A stretch of 58,106 bases of DNA. Origin: a virus. A program made the position numbers and the translations under genes. Location of the stretch: IMG/VR virus record IMGVR_UViG_3300030329_004093, positions 1 through 58,106 of that record; one strand, given 5' to 3'. A model generated the notes under the pieces. The model was not told where the DNA came from and searched no databases. It worked only from the letters and a program-made list of their open reading frames with translations. Shown here piece after piece: positions 1 through 8,860 of this stretch. Numbering within the stretch: the first letter of the stretch is position 1; each line of letters opens with the position of its first letter.

Positions 1-99
1 TGAACAATCTACTGTTTTAATTACTTCGTTAAACACATCTTGTAATCTCTTATCACAAGTTGCTAATTTCTCTTTACTTCTTTTGCCAAACTTTGCCAT
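1..99 (-). CDS. M15-type peptidase (endolysin), N-terminal fragment
   Basis: Partial gene: 33 codons from an ATG at 97-99 run off the left edge with no stop. The start (MAKFGKRSKEKL, then a helix-like CDKRLQDVFNEV) matches how phage M15/VanY-like peptidoglycan endopeptidases of about 120-130 residues usually begin. A good Shine-Dalgarno, GGGAGAAAC, precedes the ATG. The zinc-binding core is not in the window, but a C-terminal fragment of the same family lies at the right edge (57986-58106). I infer one gene cut by the window ends. Such enzymes cleave peptide cross-links of peptidoglycan at lysis. The family call rests on resemblance of the ends only. Confidence 0.6.
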   Translation of the reverse strand, partial: MAKFGKRSKEKLATCDKRLQDVFNEVIKTVDCS

Positions 100-116
100 T
101 GTTTCTCCCTTTTTAT

Positions 117-1967
117 TTAAAATTTAAAGTGAGGAGTATCGTCAGATATAGAGCCAGTTCCTCTTACTGTTCCAGATAAATTAACACCTATCATTGTATT
201 AGTATGATAATGAATACCTCCTCCTAAATATTCCATGCTTGTTGATTGCCCAGAACCATTTGAAAATGCTGTTATAACCAATCCAGCGGTACTAGTAGGT
301 TGAACTATTGTATCTATAGTAATTTCACCAGATTGATTGTCGTCATATATAGTAACTCCTCCAAAAGTAATTGTGTCATTAGATGTAGAGTTTTGAGTGA
401 CATTTAACCACAGTCTAACTCTATATGGATGTCCAATAGCAACTATTCCACCGTCAGCTCCATACCATCTATATCTACTTGCATTTAACGCAGGCGTATA
501 ATTATATCTACCACTTGGTTGAGTTGCACTTATCCACATATCATTCGTTAAAACTCCTGGACTTGTTTGCCCAGAACCATCTCTTACAAATTTTCTATCA
601 TATTCATTTGACCCGTCATCATAAGTCCATCCATTAGTTGCTGTGCTATAAGGAGAAGTGTCATGAGTAGGGTCAGTATTATCAGTATCAGAATTATAAT
701 AATTAAGCCTACTATGTATAGAATCTGAATGTGAATAATTATTTTTATTTTGGTTCCTCCATTCCGATGCTGTGCCAGCTAGTAGTCCATCACAGCTCAA
801 AGGGTTTAAACCTCCCGTTATGGAATAATTAGCCATTCCATACATATAATTTTGAGAATATATAAATCTTATTTCATTACTACCAATTTTATCGAAATCC
901 TTATTATTGGCTCCAGTTATCCATTTTCCTCCTTTTGACCAATTACCTGAATCAGTTTCAGTGTCAGGATAAAGCCATTGACCTTCGTTGTCTCCAAAAT
1001 AAAAAGTAGAATCAATTCCTGTAGTATTTCTATAACTTGGCCAACTAATCCCAGTTCCATGAGACAGATACCATACAGCATTTCTGTCAACATTCCTGTA
1101 AGAAGTGCCAGGGTAATATGCACTGATACCAAAATGACTTATAGAGCCATAAAAAAATTCGCTTGCAGTACTTCCATCCATTTTTGCACCAATATAACTT
1201 TCTGTTTTATTAGCATGAAGTATTTTAGTATGAATTGCAAAATCAGTATCATTCTTTACATGGTAATAATATGTCATAAGGGTTTCTTCATCATCGGTCC
1301 ATTCTGACAATGGTTTACTTGGAGTCCATCCATCCCAACCTCCTGCATATCTGAAAGCACTATTTTCATTGGGATGATAATAACAGTCTTCATGGCCATT
1401 CTCTACATCTTGATGTCTAAGCCATCCTAATAATTTATTTGTATAAGTATTCCAGCACAGATAAACAAAATGCCATACACCTTCATTAACTGTACCTTTA
1501 AACGTTAAAACATCATGAGCATATGTACCAGCGCTGCTATTATGACAACCAATAAGCAGTTTTAATTTATTGCCTCCATTTTCAAAATATAACTTAAATA
1601 CACCTGAATTTACGCCAGTTATATTAGACCCATTGTGATATAATACTTGGGTGGTTCCTGCGGTATTATTGTGGCTAGTTTTTTTAAACCAGAGAGCCAC
1701 TTTTTTATGATGACCTTTATACTGCATTGTAGAAGCATTGTAATAATTCCAATTATGTGCAGTACTAGAAGGTTGTACAGTCCAATCAGAAGGCTGTCCA
1801 TCATTACAATACCATCTTAACTCATTAAAGGTAGAATACATTTTACAATAATCTCCATCACCAGATAAATTTAAACTAGTAATAGGAGGGTCAGGGTCTG
1901 GTTGCATTTGCCAATCTTCTCCATAATGACTATTTGAATATGATAATATAGCAGTTTTAGAAAACAT
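117..1967 (-). CDS. Large lectin-like (LamG/concanavalin-fold) fibre protein, copy 2
   Basis: 616 residues. Residues of about 80-180 look like a LamG/concanavalin A-like jelly roll: KKVALWFKK, then VFKLYFENGGNKLKLLIG, then GVWHFVYLCWN, the usual order of strands in such domains. The rest is rich in Tyr, Trp, Asn, Ser and Gly, typical of receptor-binding tail fibres or capsid fibres. Its ATG overlaps the stop of the upstream 183-residue gene, so the two are translationally coupled. The same pair occurs just upstream (4503-5042 with 2536-4503), which indicates a duplicated two-gene cassette. It probably binds surface glycans (inference). No enzymatic motif was seen. Confidence 0.6.
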   Translation of the reverse strand: MFSKTAILSYSNSHYGEDWQMQPDPDPPITSLNLSGDGDYCKMYSTFNELRWYCNDGQPSDWTVQPSSTAHNWNYYNASTMQYKGHHKKVALWFKKTSHNNTAGTTQVLYHNGSNITGVNSGVFKLYFENGGNKLKLLIGCHNSSAGTYAHDVLTFKGTVNEGVWHFVYLCWNTYTNKLLGWLRHQDVENGHEDCYYHPNENSAFRYAGGWDGWTPSKPLSEWTDDEETLMTYYYHVKNDTDFAIHTKILHANKTESYIGAKMDGSTASEFFYGSISHFGISAYYPGTSYRNVDRNAVWYLSHGTGISWPSYRNTTGIDSTFYFGDNEGQWLYPDTETDSGNWSKGGKWITGANNKDFDKIGSNEIRFIYSQNYMYGMANYSITGGLNPLSCDGLLAGTASEWRNQNKNNYSHSDSIHSRLNYYNSDTDNTDPTHDTSPYSTATNGWTYDDGSNEYDRKFVRDGSGQTSPGVLTNDMWISATQPSGRYNYTPALNASRYRWYGADGGIVAIGHPYRVRLWLNVTQNSTSNDTITFGGVTIYDDNQSGEITIDTIVQPTSTAGLVITAFSNGSGQSTSMEYLGGGIHYHTNTMIGVNLSGTVRGTGSISDDTPHFKF

Positions 1968-2518
1968 TAGTCTTTAATTACTCCAACTCTTATAGATAAA
2001 GTTGCTCCAGCATAACTATTTGTACTATTAGCCATAGCCCATACCCATAGACTTTTTGAATTAGGTTCAGCTTGAAGCATTAAACCACAATTAATTTTTT
2101 GTTGAATACATAATTTTCCCACATCAAAAGGACTAGTCATTTGAATTATTCCACATACACTTTCAGCATCAGCTCTTACAAAATTCGTCATACTACTAAC
2201 AGCGTCACTTAATTCTTCAGTATTATTACCATCTGGCATGTCACCTTTAGATTGAAATATTAGTGTTATTGGACCTTGAGCATTTGAACCATCTCCTGAA
2301 GCATCATCTGCATTATCAGTTGCTACAGTTATAACAGAATGCAATAATGCGGTTCCTCCATTTACTGATACACAATTTGGTATCTCAATTGGTAACATCA
2401 TTATATCGCCATCTGCATAATTAGCGTTATAAAGAGTGCCTTGTACTGTTATAATATCAGCATCCATTTTGTTTAGTTTTTCTTGGACTGTAAAGTCTTG
2501 TAATTTTGTTTCAGCCAC
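1967..2518 (-). CDS. Small virion protein of fibre cassette, copy 2
   Basis: 183 residues, paralogous to the product of 4503-5042. Both start MAxTxLQxxTxQEKLNxMDxD, both carry G-x-A-L-L-H-S near residue 55, a CG[IV][IV] followed by NCG segment near the end, and both finish R[IV]G[LV]IKD. Each copy sits directly upstream of a LamG-type fibre gene and overlaps its start. A role as fibre base, adaptor or decoration protein is inferred from this pairing. No named domain recognised. The start ATG follows AAGGAGG. Confidence 0.6.
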   Translation of the reverse strand: MAETKLQDFTVQEKLNKMDADIITVQGTLYNANYADGDIMMLPIEIPNCVSVNGGTALLHSVITVATDNADDASGDGSNAQGPITLIFQSKGDMPDGNNTEELSDAVSSMTNFVRADAESVCGIIQMTSPFDVGKLCIQQKINCGLMLQAEPNSKSLWVWAMANSTNSYAGATLSIRVGVIKD

Positions 2519-2535
2519 TTTTTTTACCTCCTTTA

Positions 2536-4503
2536 TTAATTATAAATTCTTGAATCAGGTTTATCATAAGCCCAAGAATTAGCTCCTGGGGTCGATATAT
2601 CTAAATTATTACCATAAGCAACAGAGTTTGGAGCAGCAACACAATTAATAACTTGCATTCCATGATTACCTCCAGAATCTGCTCCTCTATGTATTAACAA
2701 TACATTATGTGTTCTTTTTAATCTCAAATTATTTATTTCACAATATTTTCCACTTGTGCTACTTGTTAACTGCAAAACAATAAAAGCTTTAGCACCAGGA
2801 GCTTTAAAATCATATAACAATGAATGTCTAATTCCTTTTCCAATGTTTGCTACTTTATGGTCTACACTAGCGTCGTATGCAGCTGAAGTATTAATACATG
2901 CATTTAAATTAGAGTTTCCTCCTACAATATCAAAAGTTAATTCATATATATGTCCAGCAGTAGTATCAAAATCTATAGATACAATCCCTTGAGAATTTGC
3001 TCCATTTTCTAATCTTGCTCTTTTAGAAACTATAGTAAAAGCAGCGCTAAGGTCTGCTGTAAATTTATTAGTACCTACTAAATTAAAAGCACTTGCAGTA
3101 TGACAATCTAATATCTTATCATCTGATGACAAAACATCATGTAATGCAGTCTTTTGATTAGAGCTTAAAAAAGAATCCATTTCATCTAAAACAGGTTGTC
3201 TAACATATGTATTTGAAAACGAATGTATATTTGTAGTCCCAGTTGTAATTTCTAATACTTCCTTTAATTTTGCTCCATATAAAGAAAAATAACTAGTATC
3301 AGCAGTTGGTTGTGTAGAAAAGGTTGGAGATGTATATATTATAAAAACAATTCCCATCATTGTATGTGCATATTCTTTATTTACACCAGTAGCTATATCT
3401 TGACTTAACTCTCCAGGAGTAGATGAGCCTAAAAGTCCTCCCAAAGCCCTATAATATAAATTACCAATCTCGTCCCAATTAGAACCATTGCCTTTATCAT
3501 TTACATCCCAAGCACTATTATCTATACCATTATACGTTATTTCATCTTCAAATAAATCATATTCAGCTGCCCAATGGCTTAGGTCAGGGCTACCAAAAGT
3601 TGAGTCATAAGTCCAATCCTTATAATGACTTCCTTTTTTACATCTATCAATAAATATACATCCATCCCCAACTTTTAAGCTATTAAAATCAAAGTCATCA
3701 TCTCCAAGAGGAAAAGAACATAATACATGCGGTTGGTTAGGATTAATAGAACTATCTAAATTACTAGCAAGATAACCTTCTCTAGCAGATGGTTCTTTAT
3801 GGTCTGAACTAGCTTTATAAACTCCAAAATCTCTTATTGTTATATTTGCAAAATCTTGAGGAGCTCCATTTCCATATTTTCTAGCTCCTATAAATTGTAA
3901 TTGAGATAATTCTTCGTTAGTTCCACCATTTTCAAAGTTAAAATCATATGTAGTAGTTTTATATCCAGCTTCCGACATTCTAGGTATACTACCTTCATTA
4001 GGTACAAAATTATTTTTAGAACTATCTGATTTTTGAGCAATCCAAGAATAAATTCTATCTCCACTGGATGCTTGACCACGTATACTTACTTGTAAAAAAT
4101 ACCAAATATTAGTTTGAATAGTTTCATTTTCAGGTTCAGGTATTAAAGTTGTTGTTTCACTACCTAAGCCATATCCTGTATCTATTTTTAAATTACCACT
4201 ACTATCTACATATATATTTAATTGATGTTCTGCTTGATGGCCAATAGAAAATATTGTGCTATCTCCACTTAGTGCATTAAATCTAATCCAGCAAGAAATA
4301 GTAAAAACTTCATCTATAGACCATCCTCCTGATTGTGCGCTTGAAAGATATTTAGGTATATTTTTATTACATACGGTAATATATTGGTCAACACCATCTA
4401 ATTTTACAGAACTCCTATTAATACCTTGATAATCACTTTCATAATAATTACTTATCTTAGAACCTGAACTAAAAACTTTTGTTTTATATTGAGATTTGAA
4501 CAT
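2536..4503 (-). CDS. Large lectin-like (LamG) fibre protein, copy 1
   Basis: 655 residues. Residues of about 30-220 fit a LamG/concanavalin-like domain: VKLDGVDQYITV, FTISCWIRFNAL, STIFSIGHQ, LNIYVDSSGNLKIDTG and NIWYFLQVSIRG follow the classic strand order of this fold. The middle and C-terminal parts are Asn/Ser/Gly-rich and unrecognised. It probably forms a tail or head fibre that binds host glycans (inference). The start overlaps the stop of the 179-residue gene upstream. The downstream gene pair at 117-2518 is a diverged second copy of the same two-gene unit. Confidence 0.65.
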   Translation of the reverse strand: MFKSQYKTKVFSSGSKISNYYESDYQGINRSSVKLDGVDQYITVCNKNIPKYLSSAQSGGWSIDEVFTISCWIRFNALSGDSTIFSIGHQAEHQLNIYVDSSGNLKIDTGYGLGSETTTLIPEPENETIQTNIWYFLQVSIRGQASSGDRIYSWIAQKSDSSKNNFVPNEGSIPRMSEAGYKTTTYDFNFENGGTNEELSQLQFIGARKYGNGAPQDFANITIRDFGVYKASSDHKEPSAREGYLASNLDSSINPNQPHVLCSFPLGDDDFDFNSLKVGDGCIFIDRCKKGSHYKDWTYDSTFGSPDLSHWAAEYDLFEDEITYNGIDNSAWDVNDKGNGSNWDEIGNLYYRALGGLLGSSTPGELSQDIATGVNKEYAHTMMGIVFIIYTSPTFSTQPTADTSYFSLYGAKLKEVLEITTGTTNIHSFSNTYVRQPVLDEMDSFLSSNQKTALHDVLSSDDKILDCHTASAFNLVGTNKFTADLSAAFTIVSKRARLENGANSQGIVSIDFDTTAGHIYELTFDIVGGNSNLNACINTSAAYDASVDHKVANIGKGIRHSLLYDFKAPGAKAFIVLQLTSSTSGKYCEINNLRLKRTHNVLLIHRGADSGGNHGMQVINCVAAPNSVAYGNNLDISTPGANSWAYDKPDSRIYN

Positions 4504-5042
4504 TAGTCTTTTATTAATCCTATTCTAAATTTAGATAAACTTAGACCATAATTATCAGAGGATAGTGCTATACCCCACATATATACATCTCTACTGCCAG
4601 ATTCAGCTTTTAAAACTATACCACAATTAGCCTTATGAGATAAAGCAACCCTACCTAAATCTATTATATTATTCATATGAACAACACCGCAAGTATTGCT
4701 AAGTACGTCAGAAGTAATTGAAGCTGTAAGTAGAGAAGAACCAAGACCTATACCTGTCCCATCAGAACTAGAGGTAAATACTAATGAATAAGGATTTTGA
4801 ATCAATGCAGCGTCACTTAAATTTTCATTTGTATTGGAAAAAGTTAAACCTACTATGGAATGTAATAGAGCGCTACCTCCTTCAATAGGCACAGCATTCT
4901 CTATTTTAATAGGGTCGTTCCACATAAAAGTATTTGCTGTCGCAGAATTTGTAGTTGCCCCGCTAGTTACAAGTATGGTATCAACATCCATACTATTTAA
5001 TTTTTCTTGCATTGTCCTTTTCTGCAAGTCAGTTTTTGCCAT
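4503..5042 (-). CDS. Small virion protein of fibre cassette, copy 1
   Basis: 179 residues, the paralogue of 1967-2518, with the same N-terminal MAKTDLQKRTMQEKLNSMD-type motif, central ALLHS, CGVVHM/NCGIVLKAES segment and terminal GLIKD. It is followed without a gap by a LamG fibre gene. The shared ends and variable middle suggest a conserved fold that could anchor different fibres. No enzymatic motif was seen. The ATG follows an AGGAGGGT Shine-Dalgarno. A structural role is inferred from position among virion genes. Confidence 0.6.
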   Translation of the reverse strand: MAKTDLQKRTMQEKLNSMDVDTILVTSGATTNSATANTFMWNDPIKIENAVPIEGGSALLHSIVGLTFSNTNENLSDAALIQNPYSLVFTSSSDGTGIGLGSSLLTASITSDVLSNTCGVVHMNNIIDLGRVALSHKANCGIVLKAESGSRDVYMWGIALSSDNYGLSLSKFRIGLIKD

Positions 5043-5060
5043 ATTACCCTCCTATCCTAA

Positions 5061-5073
5061 GCACTGGCAGTGC
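5061..5073 (-). other. Small intergenic hairpin
   Basis: GCACT-GGC-AGTGC forms a 5-base-pair stem with a 3-base loop in the only gap between the neck genes and the first fibre cassette. There is no T-run, so it is not a classical terminator. It may mark an mRNA processing or attenuation point. Short enough to be chance. Confidence 0.3.
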
Positions 5074-5086
5074 GTGAATGGATTAG

Positions 5087-5494
5087 TTATCTTATTGCAT
5101 GAGAGCCAGGAGAAGTTATTCTTAAACCACTTATTCTTGAATTCTCCCATTTTTCTACCATTTTTCTAAATTCTCTCATTGCATATTCTTTTAATTTAAT
5201 TTCTCCTTCATCTTCAGCTAATTTAGCTTTTACATAATAAACTAAAGCTTTCTGAAGATAAACAGGTAAATCGAACTCATATGATTCATCTTCTATATCA
5301 CTATTTAAACTAATTGTATAAGTAATTTTTAAACCATCAGTTACAGATTCTTGTGGAGATTCCCAGGCACTTTTTACTACTCCAGGGCCATACTCTTTGC
5401 TAGCAACATTATTATTAAAACTAACGTTTTTTTGAACAATAGCAATTTTATTTCCTTCTAAGTAATAAGCATACTGTTTTACTGAATCTGCCAT
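5087..5494 (-). CDS. Neck/connector-type virion protein
   Basis: 135 residues. The second half (LPVYLQKALVYYVKAKLAE, then EYAMREFRKMVEKWENSR) is helical and resembles small proteins found next to head-tail connector genes in uncultured marine phages. The first half is mostly strand-like. It overlaps the 93-residue gene upstream by one base, and the two probably act together at the head-tail joint. The assignment rests on position and general resemblance, with no diagnostic motif. Confidence 0.45.
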   Translation of the reverse strand: MADSVKQYAYYLEGNKIAIVQKNVSFNNNVASKEYGPGVVKSAWESPQESVTDGLKITYTISLNSDIEDESYEFDLPVYLQKALVYYVKAKLAEDEGEIKLKEYAMREFRKMVEKWENSRISGLRITSPGSHAIR

Positions 5495-5775
5495 TATACA
5501 TCATCCTCATCTTTAATTGGTGGCTTATGAATCATTCTAGGTATGGTTCTGTATTCATCTTTAGCATTTAAATGGTTTTTAGCTGTTATATCAAGCATTT
5601 GAACCATATCGTTTGGCATAGAATAAAATCTTTTATCTTTAACTATATCAATACTAGTAACTTCAGTACTGACTTCAGTAAGCATATTAATTTCTTCTAA
5701 ACCATCTTTTACATAAGCTATAGCTTTTCCAGTTTCAACCATACCTATTCTTTCCATGAGTTCTTTTAATTTCAT
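5494..5775 (-). CDS. Small head-tail joining protein candidate
   Basis: 93 residues. A helical start (LKELMERIGMVETGKAIAYV) is followed by a segment, KRFYSMPNDMVQMLDI, seen in small connector-like proteins of uncultured phages, then KNHLNAKDEYRTIPR and an acidic tail. Start ATG follows AAGAAT. It lies between a very basic 97-residue protein and the 135-residue neck candidate. Function inferred from location only. Confidence 0.45.
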   Translation of the reverse strand: MKLKELMERIGMVETGKAIAYVKDGLEEINMLTEVSTEVTSIDIVKDKRFYSMPNDMVQMLDITAKNHLNAKDEYRTIPRMIHKPPIKDEDDV

Positions 5776-5777
5776 TC

Positions 5778-6071
5778 TTATGGTTTACCTTTCACAGGAA
5801 CCTTTCCAGCAACATTAGGCGAAGATATTTGCCCAGCCCCAGCTGGTTTACTTGGTTTACCCATTGATTTTGGTTTTTTACCTGTTTGTGCTTCAGTAGT
5901 TTGTCCTGGTCTACTGCCAGAACCTCTTTTACCAGTAGGTTTATCTAATTTACCTTTCATATCCTTACTGAATTTTGCCCAAGATGATGAAGCCTTAGCT
6001 TTACCACTACCACTTTTTCCTTTACCTTTCTTTTTGCTCCTTCTTCTTCTTTTTAAGCTTAATTTAGCCAT
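5778..6071 (-). CDS. Lys/Arg-rich low-complexity protein
   Basis: 97 residues, strongly basic: residues 1-25 are mostly K and R with Ser/Gly, and the rest is Pro/Gly/Lys/Ser. It is predicted to be disordered and could bind DNA or RNA inside the virion or neutralise packaged DNA (inference). It starts with an ATG preceded by AAAGGAGTATAAT and sits inside the virion operon. No family recognised. Confidence 0.5.
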   Translation of the reverse strand: MAKLSLKRRRRSKKKGKGKSGSGKAKASSSWAKFSKDMKGKLDKPTGKRGSGSRPGQTTEAQTGKKPKSMGKPSKPAGAGQISSPNVAGKVPVKGKP

Positions 6072-6090
6072 TATTATACTCCTTTTATTG

Positions 6091-6435
6091 TTATTTTCCT
6101 TTATAAACTAATAATTTCATTCTATTTCCAGTATTTGCAGTAATGTTTACATAATTAAAACATCCCCAAAACATATCGCCAGGAAATAAGCTTGTAGAAC
6201 CTAAATCATCTCCATTCAAACTTTGAGCGGTAAAGGTAATTACATCACTAGCTTGAACAGTAGGTAAAGCACCTACAGCTTTAATTGCAACAAAAATATA
6301 TTCTCCACTTTTATTCCCAGATTCTCCTATACTTGCTGTTACAGTAAGTTGTTCTACTCCTAAACCTCCTATAGCAAGATTACCTGCTTCTTCACCACTA
6401 TAATGTCTCAATCCTTTATGTTTATGAATACCCAT
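6091..6435 (-). CDS. Small virion protein, paralogue of the next gene upstream
   Basis: 114 residues. It shares with the product of 6438-6779 the pattern L-R-x-Y-[AS]-G near the N-terminus, N-x-A-[IL]-G, I-K-A-V-G, L-F-P-G-x-x-F and a final strand [IL]-T-A-N followed by LK/KLL-x-Y-[RK]-G. This indicates two tandem copies of a small, strand-rich virion protein, perhaps a decoration or neck-ring component. An N-terminal GIHKHKGLRHY segment is specific to this copy. No known family recognised. Confidence 0.5.
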   Translation of the reverse strand: MGIHKHKGLRHYSGEEAGNLAIGGLGVEQLTVTASIGESGNKSGEYIFVAIKAVGALPTVQASDVITFTAQSLNGDDLGSTSLFPGDMFWGCFNYVNITANTGNRMKLLVYKGK

Positions 6436-6437
6436 AA

Positions 6438-6779
6438 TTAACCCCTATAACATAAAATTTTTAAAGCATTTGTCGGAGCAGCTACAGTTCCAGCCCCATT
6501 AGCTGTTATTTGAACGCTACTAAATGGACCAAAAACTGAACCTCCAGGAAAAAGAACAGTAGTTATAGGTGTATCTCCTATTTTATTTATAGTAGTTACT
6601 TGAATATATGCAGTTGATACCAATGGATGTGTAACTATATTAGCAGCATCACCTACAGCTTTTATTAAAGTAAAATCACCTGTCTTTGTACTTGTACCTG
6701 TACATTCTACAAAACCAGCTTGCCCTAAAGCAACATTACTTATTACATCACCAGCATATTCTCTTAATCCAGAAAACAT
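6438..6779 (-). CDS. Small virion protein, tandem paralogue
   Basis: 113 residues, beginning MFSGLREYAGD and ending KILCYRG. The order of short motifs (LREYAG, NVALG, LIKAVG, LFPGGSVFGPF, VQITANG) matches the neighbouring 114-residue protein, so the two arose by tandem duplication. The single-base overlap with the upstream gene suggests coupled translation. The strand-rich composition suits a capsid or neck decoration fold (inference). Confidence 0.5.
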   Translation of the reverse strand: MFSGLREYAGDVISNVALGQAGFVECTGTSTKTGDFTLIKAVGDAANIVTHPLVSTAYIQVTTINKIGDTPITTVLFPGGSVFGPFSSVQITANGAGTVAAPTNALKILCYRG

Positions 6780-7267
6780 TAGCTACTTACTACTCCTATT
6801 ACGTCAGCGCTTATTATTTCAGCTCCTGCAGAAGAAGCTATTCCACCGCCTATATAATTTACGCTAGCACATCTTAAATCAGCTACAGTTACTCCATTTA
6901 ATTTTAAAACTAATATTTCTTTAGGACCAATAATTAAATTATTAGTATTAGCTCCTCCAGTACCATTATATAATGGATTATTTGAGCCAAAACTTAACAT
7001 TATACTTTCAGAAGTATTTTCTCCGCTAGAATTTTTACCAGTATGTTTTATGCAAATCCAACAAACTTGTTTGGCTGTAGTTAAATTAGTATTTAATTCT
7101 AAGTATTTATCAGATGTATTAAATAAAGTACTAGAATTGCCTATTGTTCCTTTTTTATAAACCCAAGCTTCATCCGAATTAATAACATAACTACAATTTC
7201 CTCCTAATTTTGTTTGTAATAAACCTGGTAAAACTTTTGCATTTGTACTTGATGTTGCATTTGCCAT
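6779..7267 (-). CDS. Virion protein of unknown function
   Basis: 162 residues, rich in Asn, Thr, Ser and Gly with alternating hydrophobics, consistent with an all-beta virion protein. The core segments ILVLKLNGVTVADLRCASVNYIG and QVCWICIKHTG are strands. It overlaps both neighbours by one base. Its end (GGGIASSAGAEIISADVIG) is like the ends of small decoration proteins in uncultured phages. No named family. Confidence 0.4.
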   Translation of the reverse strand: MANATSSTNAKVLPGLLQTKLGGNCSYVINSDEAWVYKKGTIGNSSTLFNTSDKYLELNTNLTTAKQVCWICIKHTGKNSSGENTSESIMLSFGSNNPLYNGTGGANTNNLIIGPKEILVLKLNGVTVADLRCASVNYIGGGIASSAGAEIISADVIGVVSS

Positions 7268-8349
7268 TATTCTTCTTCCTCATATCTTTCTTGTTCTTGT
7301 GGTTTCATAGCCTTTGGAGGTCTTCCAGGGCCTGGTTTTTTAGGTTGACCTAACATTAATGTTATTCCATCAGTATATTCTTTCATAAAAAATGAATAGT
7401 TATCTATATACCATTTATATGAAGTAAACTTTTCTTGCAATTCTTGTGAATATTGAGATATTTCATATTGATATTTATATAAATGACTTCTATATTCAGT
7501 TATTTCTTTTTGTAATTTAGAATCTGAATTTTTACTTACAACTTCTAAAGCTGATTTGAATATCTCAGAATCTCTTTCATATTGTTTTTCTGCCTGCTCA
7601 TTATTATCTTTTTGTATCTCCAGCTCTTTAGTAACTATATTTTCTAATTTTTCTGCCATATCAAAATCTTCTTTATTAATAGCCAATTTCATATTTGCTA
7701 TCTCTCCACTTACATTTACTTCCTTAGGAAGATAAAACGGAACATCTGGTAAAGATATATCAGTTTTTGAAAAAGAAGGAGCAATTGGAGCTATAGGAAC
7801 TTCTGGCATATTTTTTTGTATATCAGAAGCTTTAGCTAAACATGTCATTGCAGCAGAATAATACATAATTAAATGAGTATATTCGCTTGGGAAATTATCA
7901 AAAGTACTATCAGAAGAAGAATCAACATCGCTGTCATAAAATAATTGTGTTATTTCAGCTGATTCAGCTAAAGATGGAATTGGAGATACATATATCTTAT
8001 TATCTAAAATATAAAATGCAGGATTATAAGCACTTCTATAATTAAAACTTTCTGGATTATTTACCTCACTTCTTAATATAGCTGGTATTTGAGTGGCGGG
8101 TCTATTATAGTTACGATAATTTCTAAGCACTCCAAGAATTTTACCATTTAAAGATAGACCGTTACCATCTTGAAGTAATGATGTTGTTGTAAATTTAACA
8201 GCATCATCTGGTCTTAAATTAGTAATTTTATTTACAGTGCATGTAATAGCATCTTTAATAATACTATCTAATTCAACTTTACTAGGACTCGTAGATGCCC
8301 CAATGGATATTTGAGTCATCCCCTCAATTTGTGCTTGAAATGTTGCCAT
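7267..8349 (-). CDS. Head-tail adaptor-like protein with coiled-coil C-terminus
   Basis: 360 residues. The first ~185 residues have the layout of phage head-tail adaptor (ring) proteins: an N-terminal helix (LDSIIKDAITCTVNKI), strands with YNPAFYILDNKIYVSP, then the helical FPSEYTHLIMYYSAAMTCLAKA stretch typical of that family. Residues of about 210-330 are charged heptad-like helices (coiled coil). The C-terminus is Pro/Lys-rich, then acidic. Position downstream of the capsid genes supports a neck role. An unusual point is the long coiled coil added to a domain that is usually ~150-200 residues. Confidence 0.5.
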   Translation of the reverse strand: MATFQAQIEGMTQISIGASTSPSKVELDSIIKDAITCTVNKITNLRPDDAVKFTTTSLLQDGNGLSLNGKILGVLRNYRNYNRPATQIPAILRSEVNNPESFNYRSAYNPAFYILDNKIYVSPIPSLAESAEITQLFYDSDVDSSSDSTFDNFPSEYTHLIMYYSAAMTCLAKASDIQKNMPEVPIAPIAPSFSKTDISLPDVPFYLPKEVNVSGEIANMKLAINKEDFDMAEKLENIVTKELEIQKDNNEQAEKQYERDSEIFKSALEVVSKNSDSKLQKEITEYRSHLYKYQYEISQYSQELQEKFTSYKWYIDNYSFFMKEYTDGITLMLGQPKKPGPGRPPKAMKPQEQERYEEEE

Positions 8350-8825
8350 TATACACTAGCTACAAATATCTCTAAATCAACACTTGCTGTATCAGCTTGA
8401 GCATAGACATTTGTTAAATCAGCTAATTGCCCAGAACTTGCAGCTCCAGCTGTATTTGCATCAAATGTATCTACTACTCCACCTGATAAATCAGCATTGT
8501 ATACAAACGATTGACCAAAATCTAGTTTTACAGCAAATTCATCATTGCTTTCATTTTTAAAGAATAAAACTACATGATTAGCATTATCTTTATTTGTAAT
8601 TCTAATATATCTTATATTAGCTTCCAAGAAACTTCCTCTATCTGTTCCTGATGCAATAGCAGCAAATAATTCGTTTCTATCGGTAGTGCATGTAACTATA
8701 TGTTTAAATACTTCGTTTACATTAGAAACAGTAAAACTATTTGAAGCACCTTGTTGTGAACCATTTAAATTTACACTTTCTGTGACCGTTACAGTCAAAT
8801 CGGCATTTGAAATTGTACTTGCCAT
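8349..8825 (-). CDS. Virion protein of unknown function
   Basis: 158 residues, Thr/Ser/Asn-rich and predicted beta. Segments such as EANIRYIRITNKDNANHVVLFFKN and FAVKLDFGQSFVY are regular strands. It lies directly after the hairpin at 8861-8894, has its own AAAGGAGATTAAAT Shine-Dalgarno and overlaps the adaptor-like gene by one base. A capsid or neck component is likely from location. No family recognised. Confidence 0.45.
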   Translation of the reverse strand: MASTISNADLTVTVTESVNLNGSQQGASNSFTVSNVNEVFKHIVTCTTDRNELFAAIASGTDRGSFLEANIRYIRITNKDNANHVVLFFKNESNDEFAVKLDFGQSFVYNADLSGGVVDTFDANTAGAASSGQLADLTNVYAQADTASVDLEIFVASV

Positions 8826-8860
8826 TTATTTAATCTCCTTTAATTTTAAGTTAGAGTCTA

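Noticed and set aside
978-1307. 109-residue plus-strand frame inside the fibre gene
   Set aside because: Antisense shadow of the 616-residue fibre frame, which has good coding character and a coupled start.
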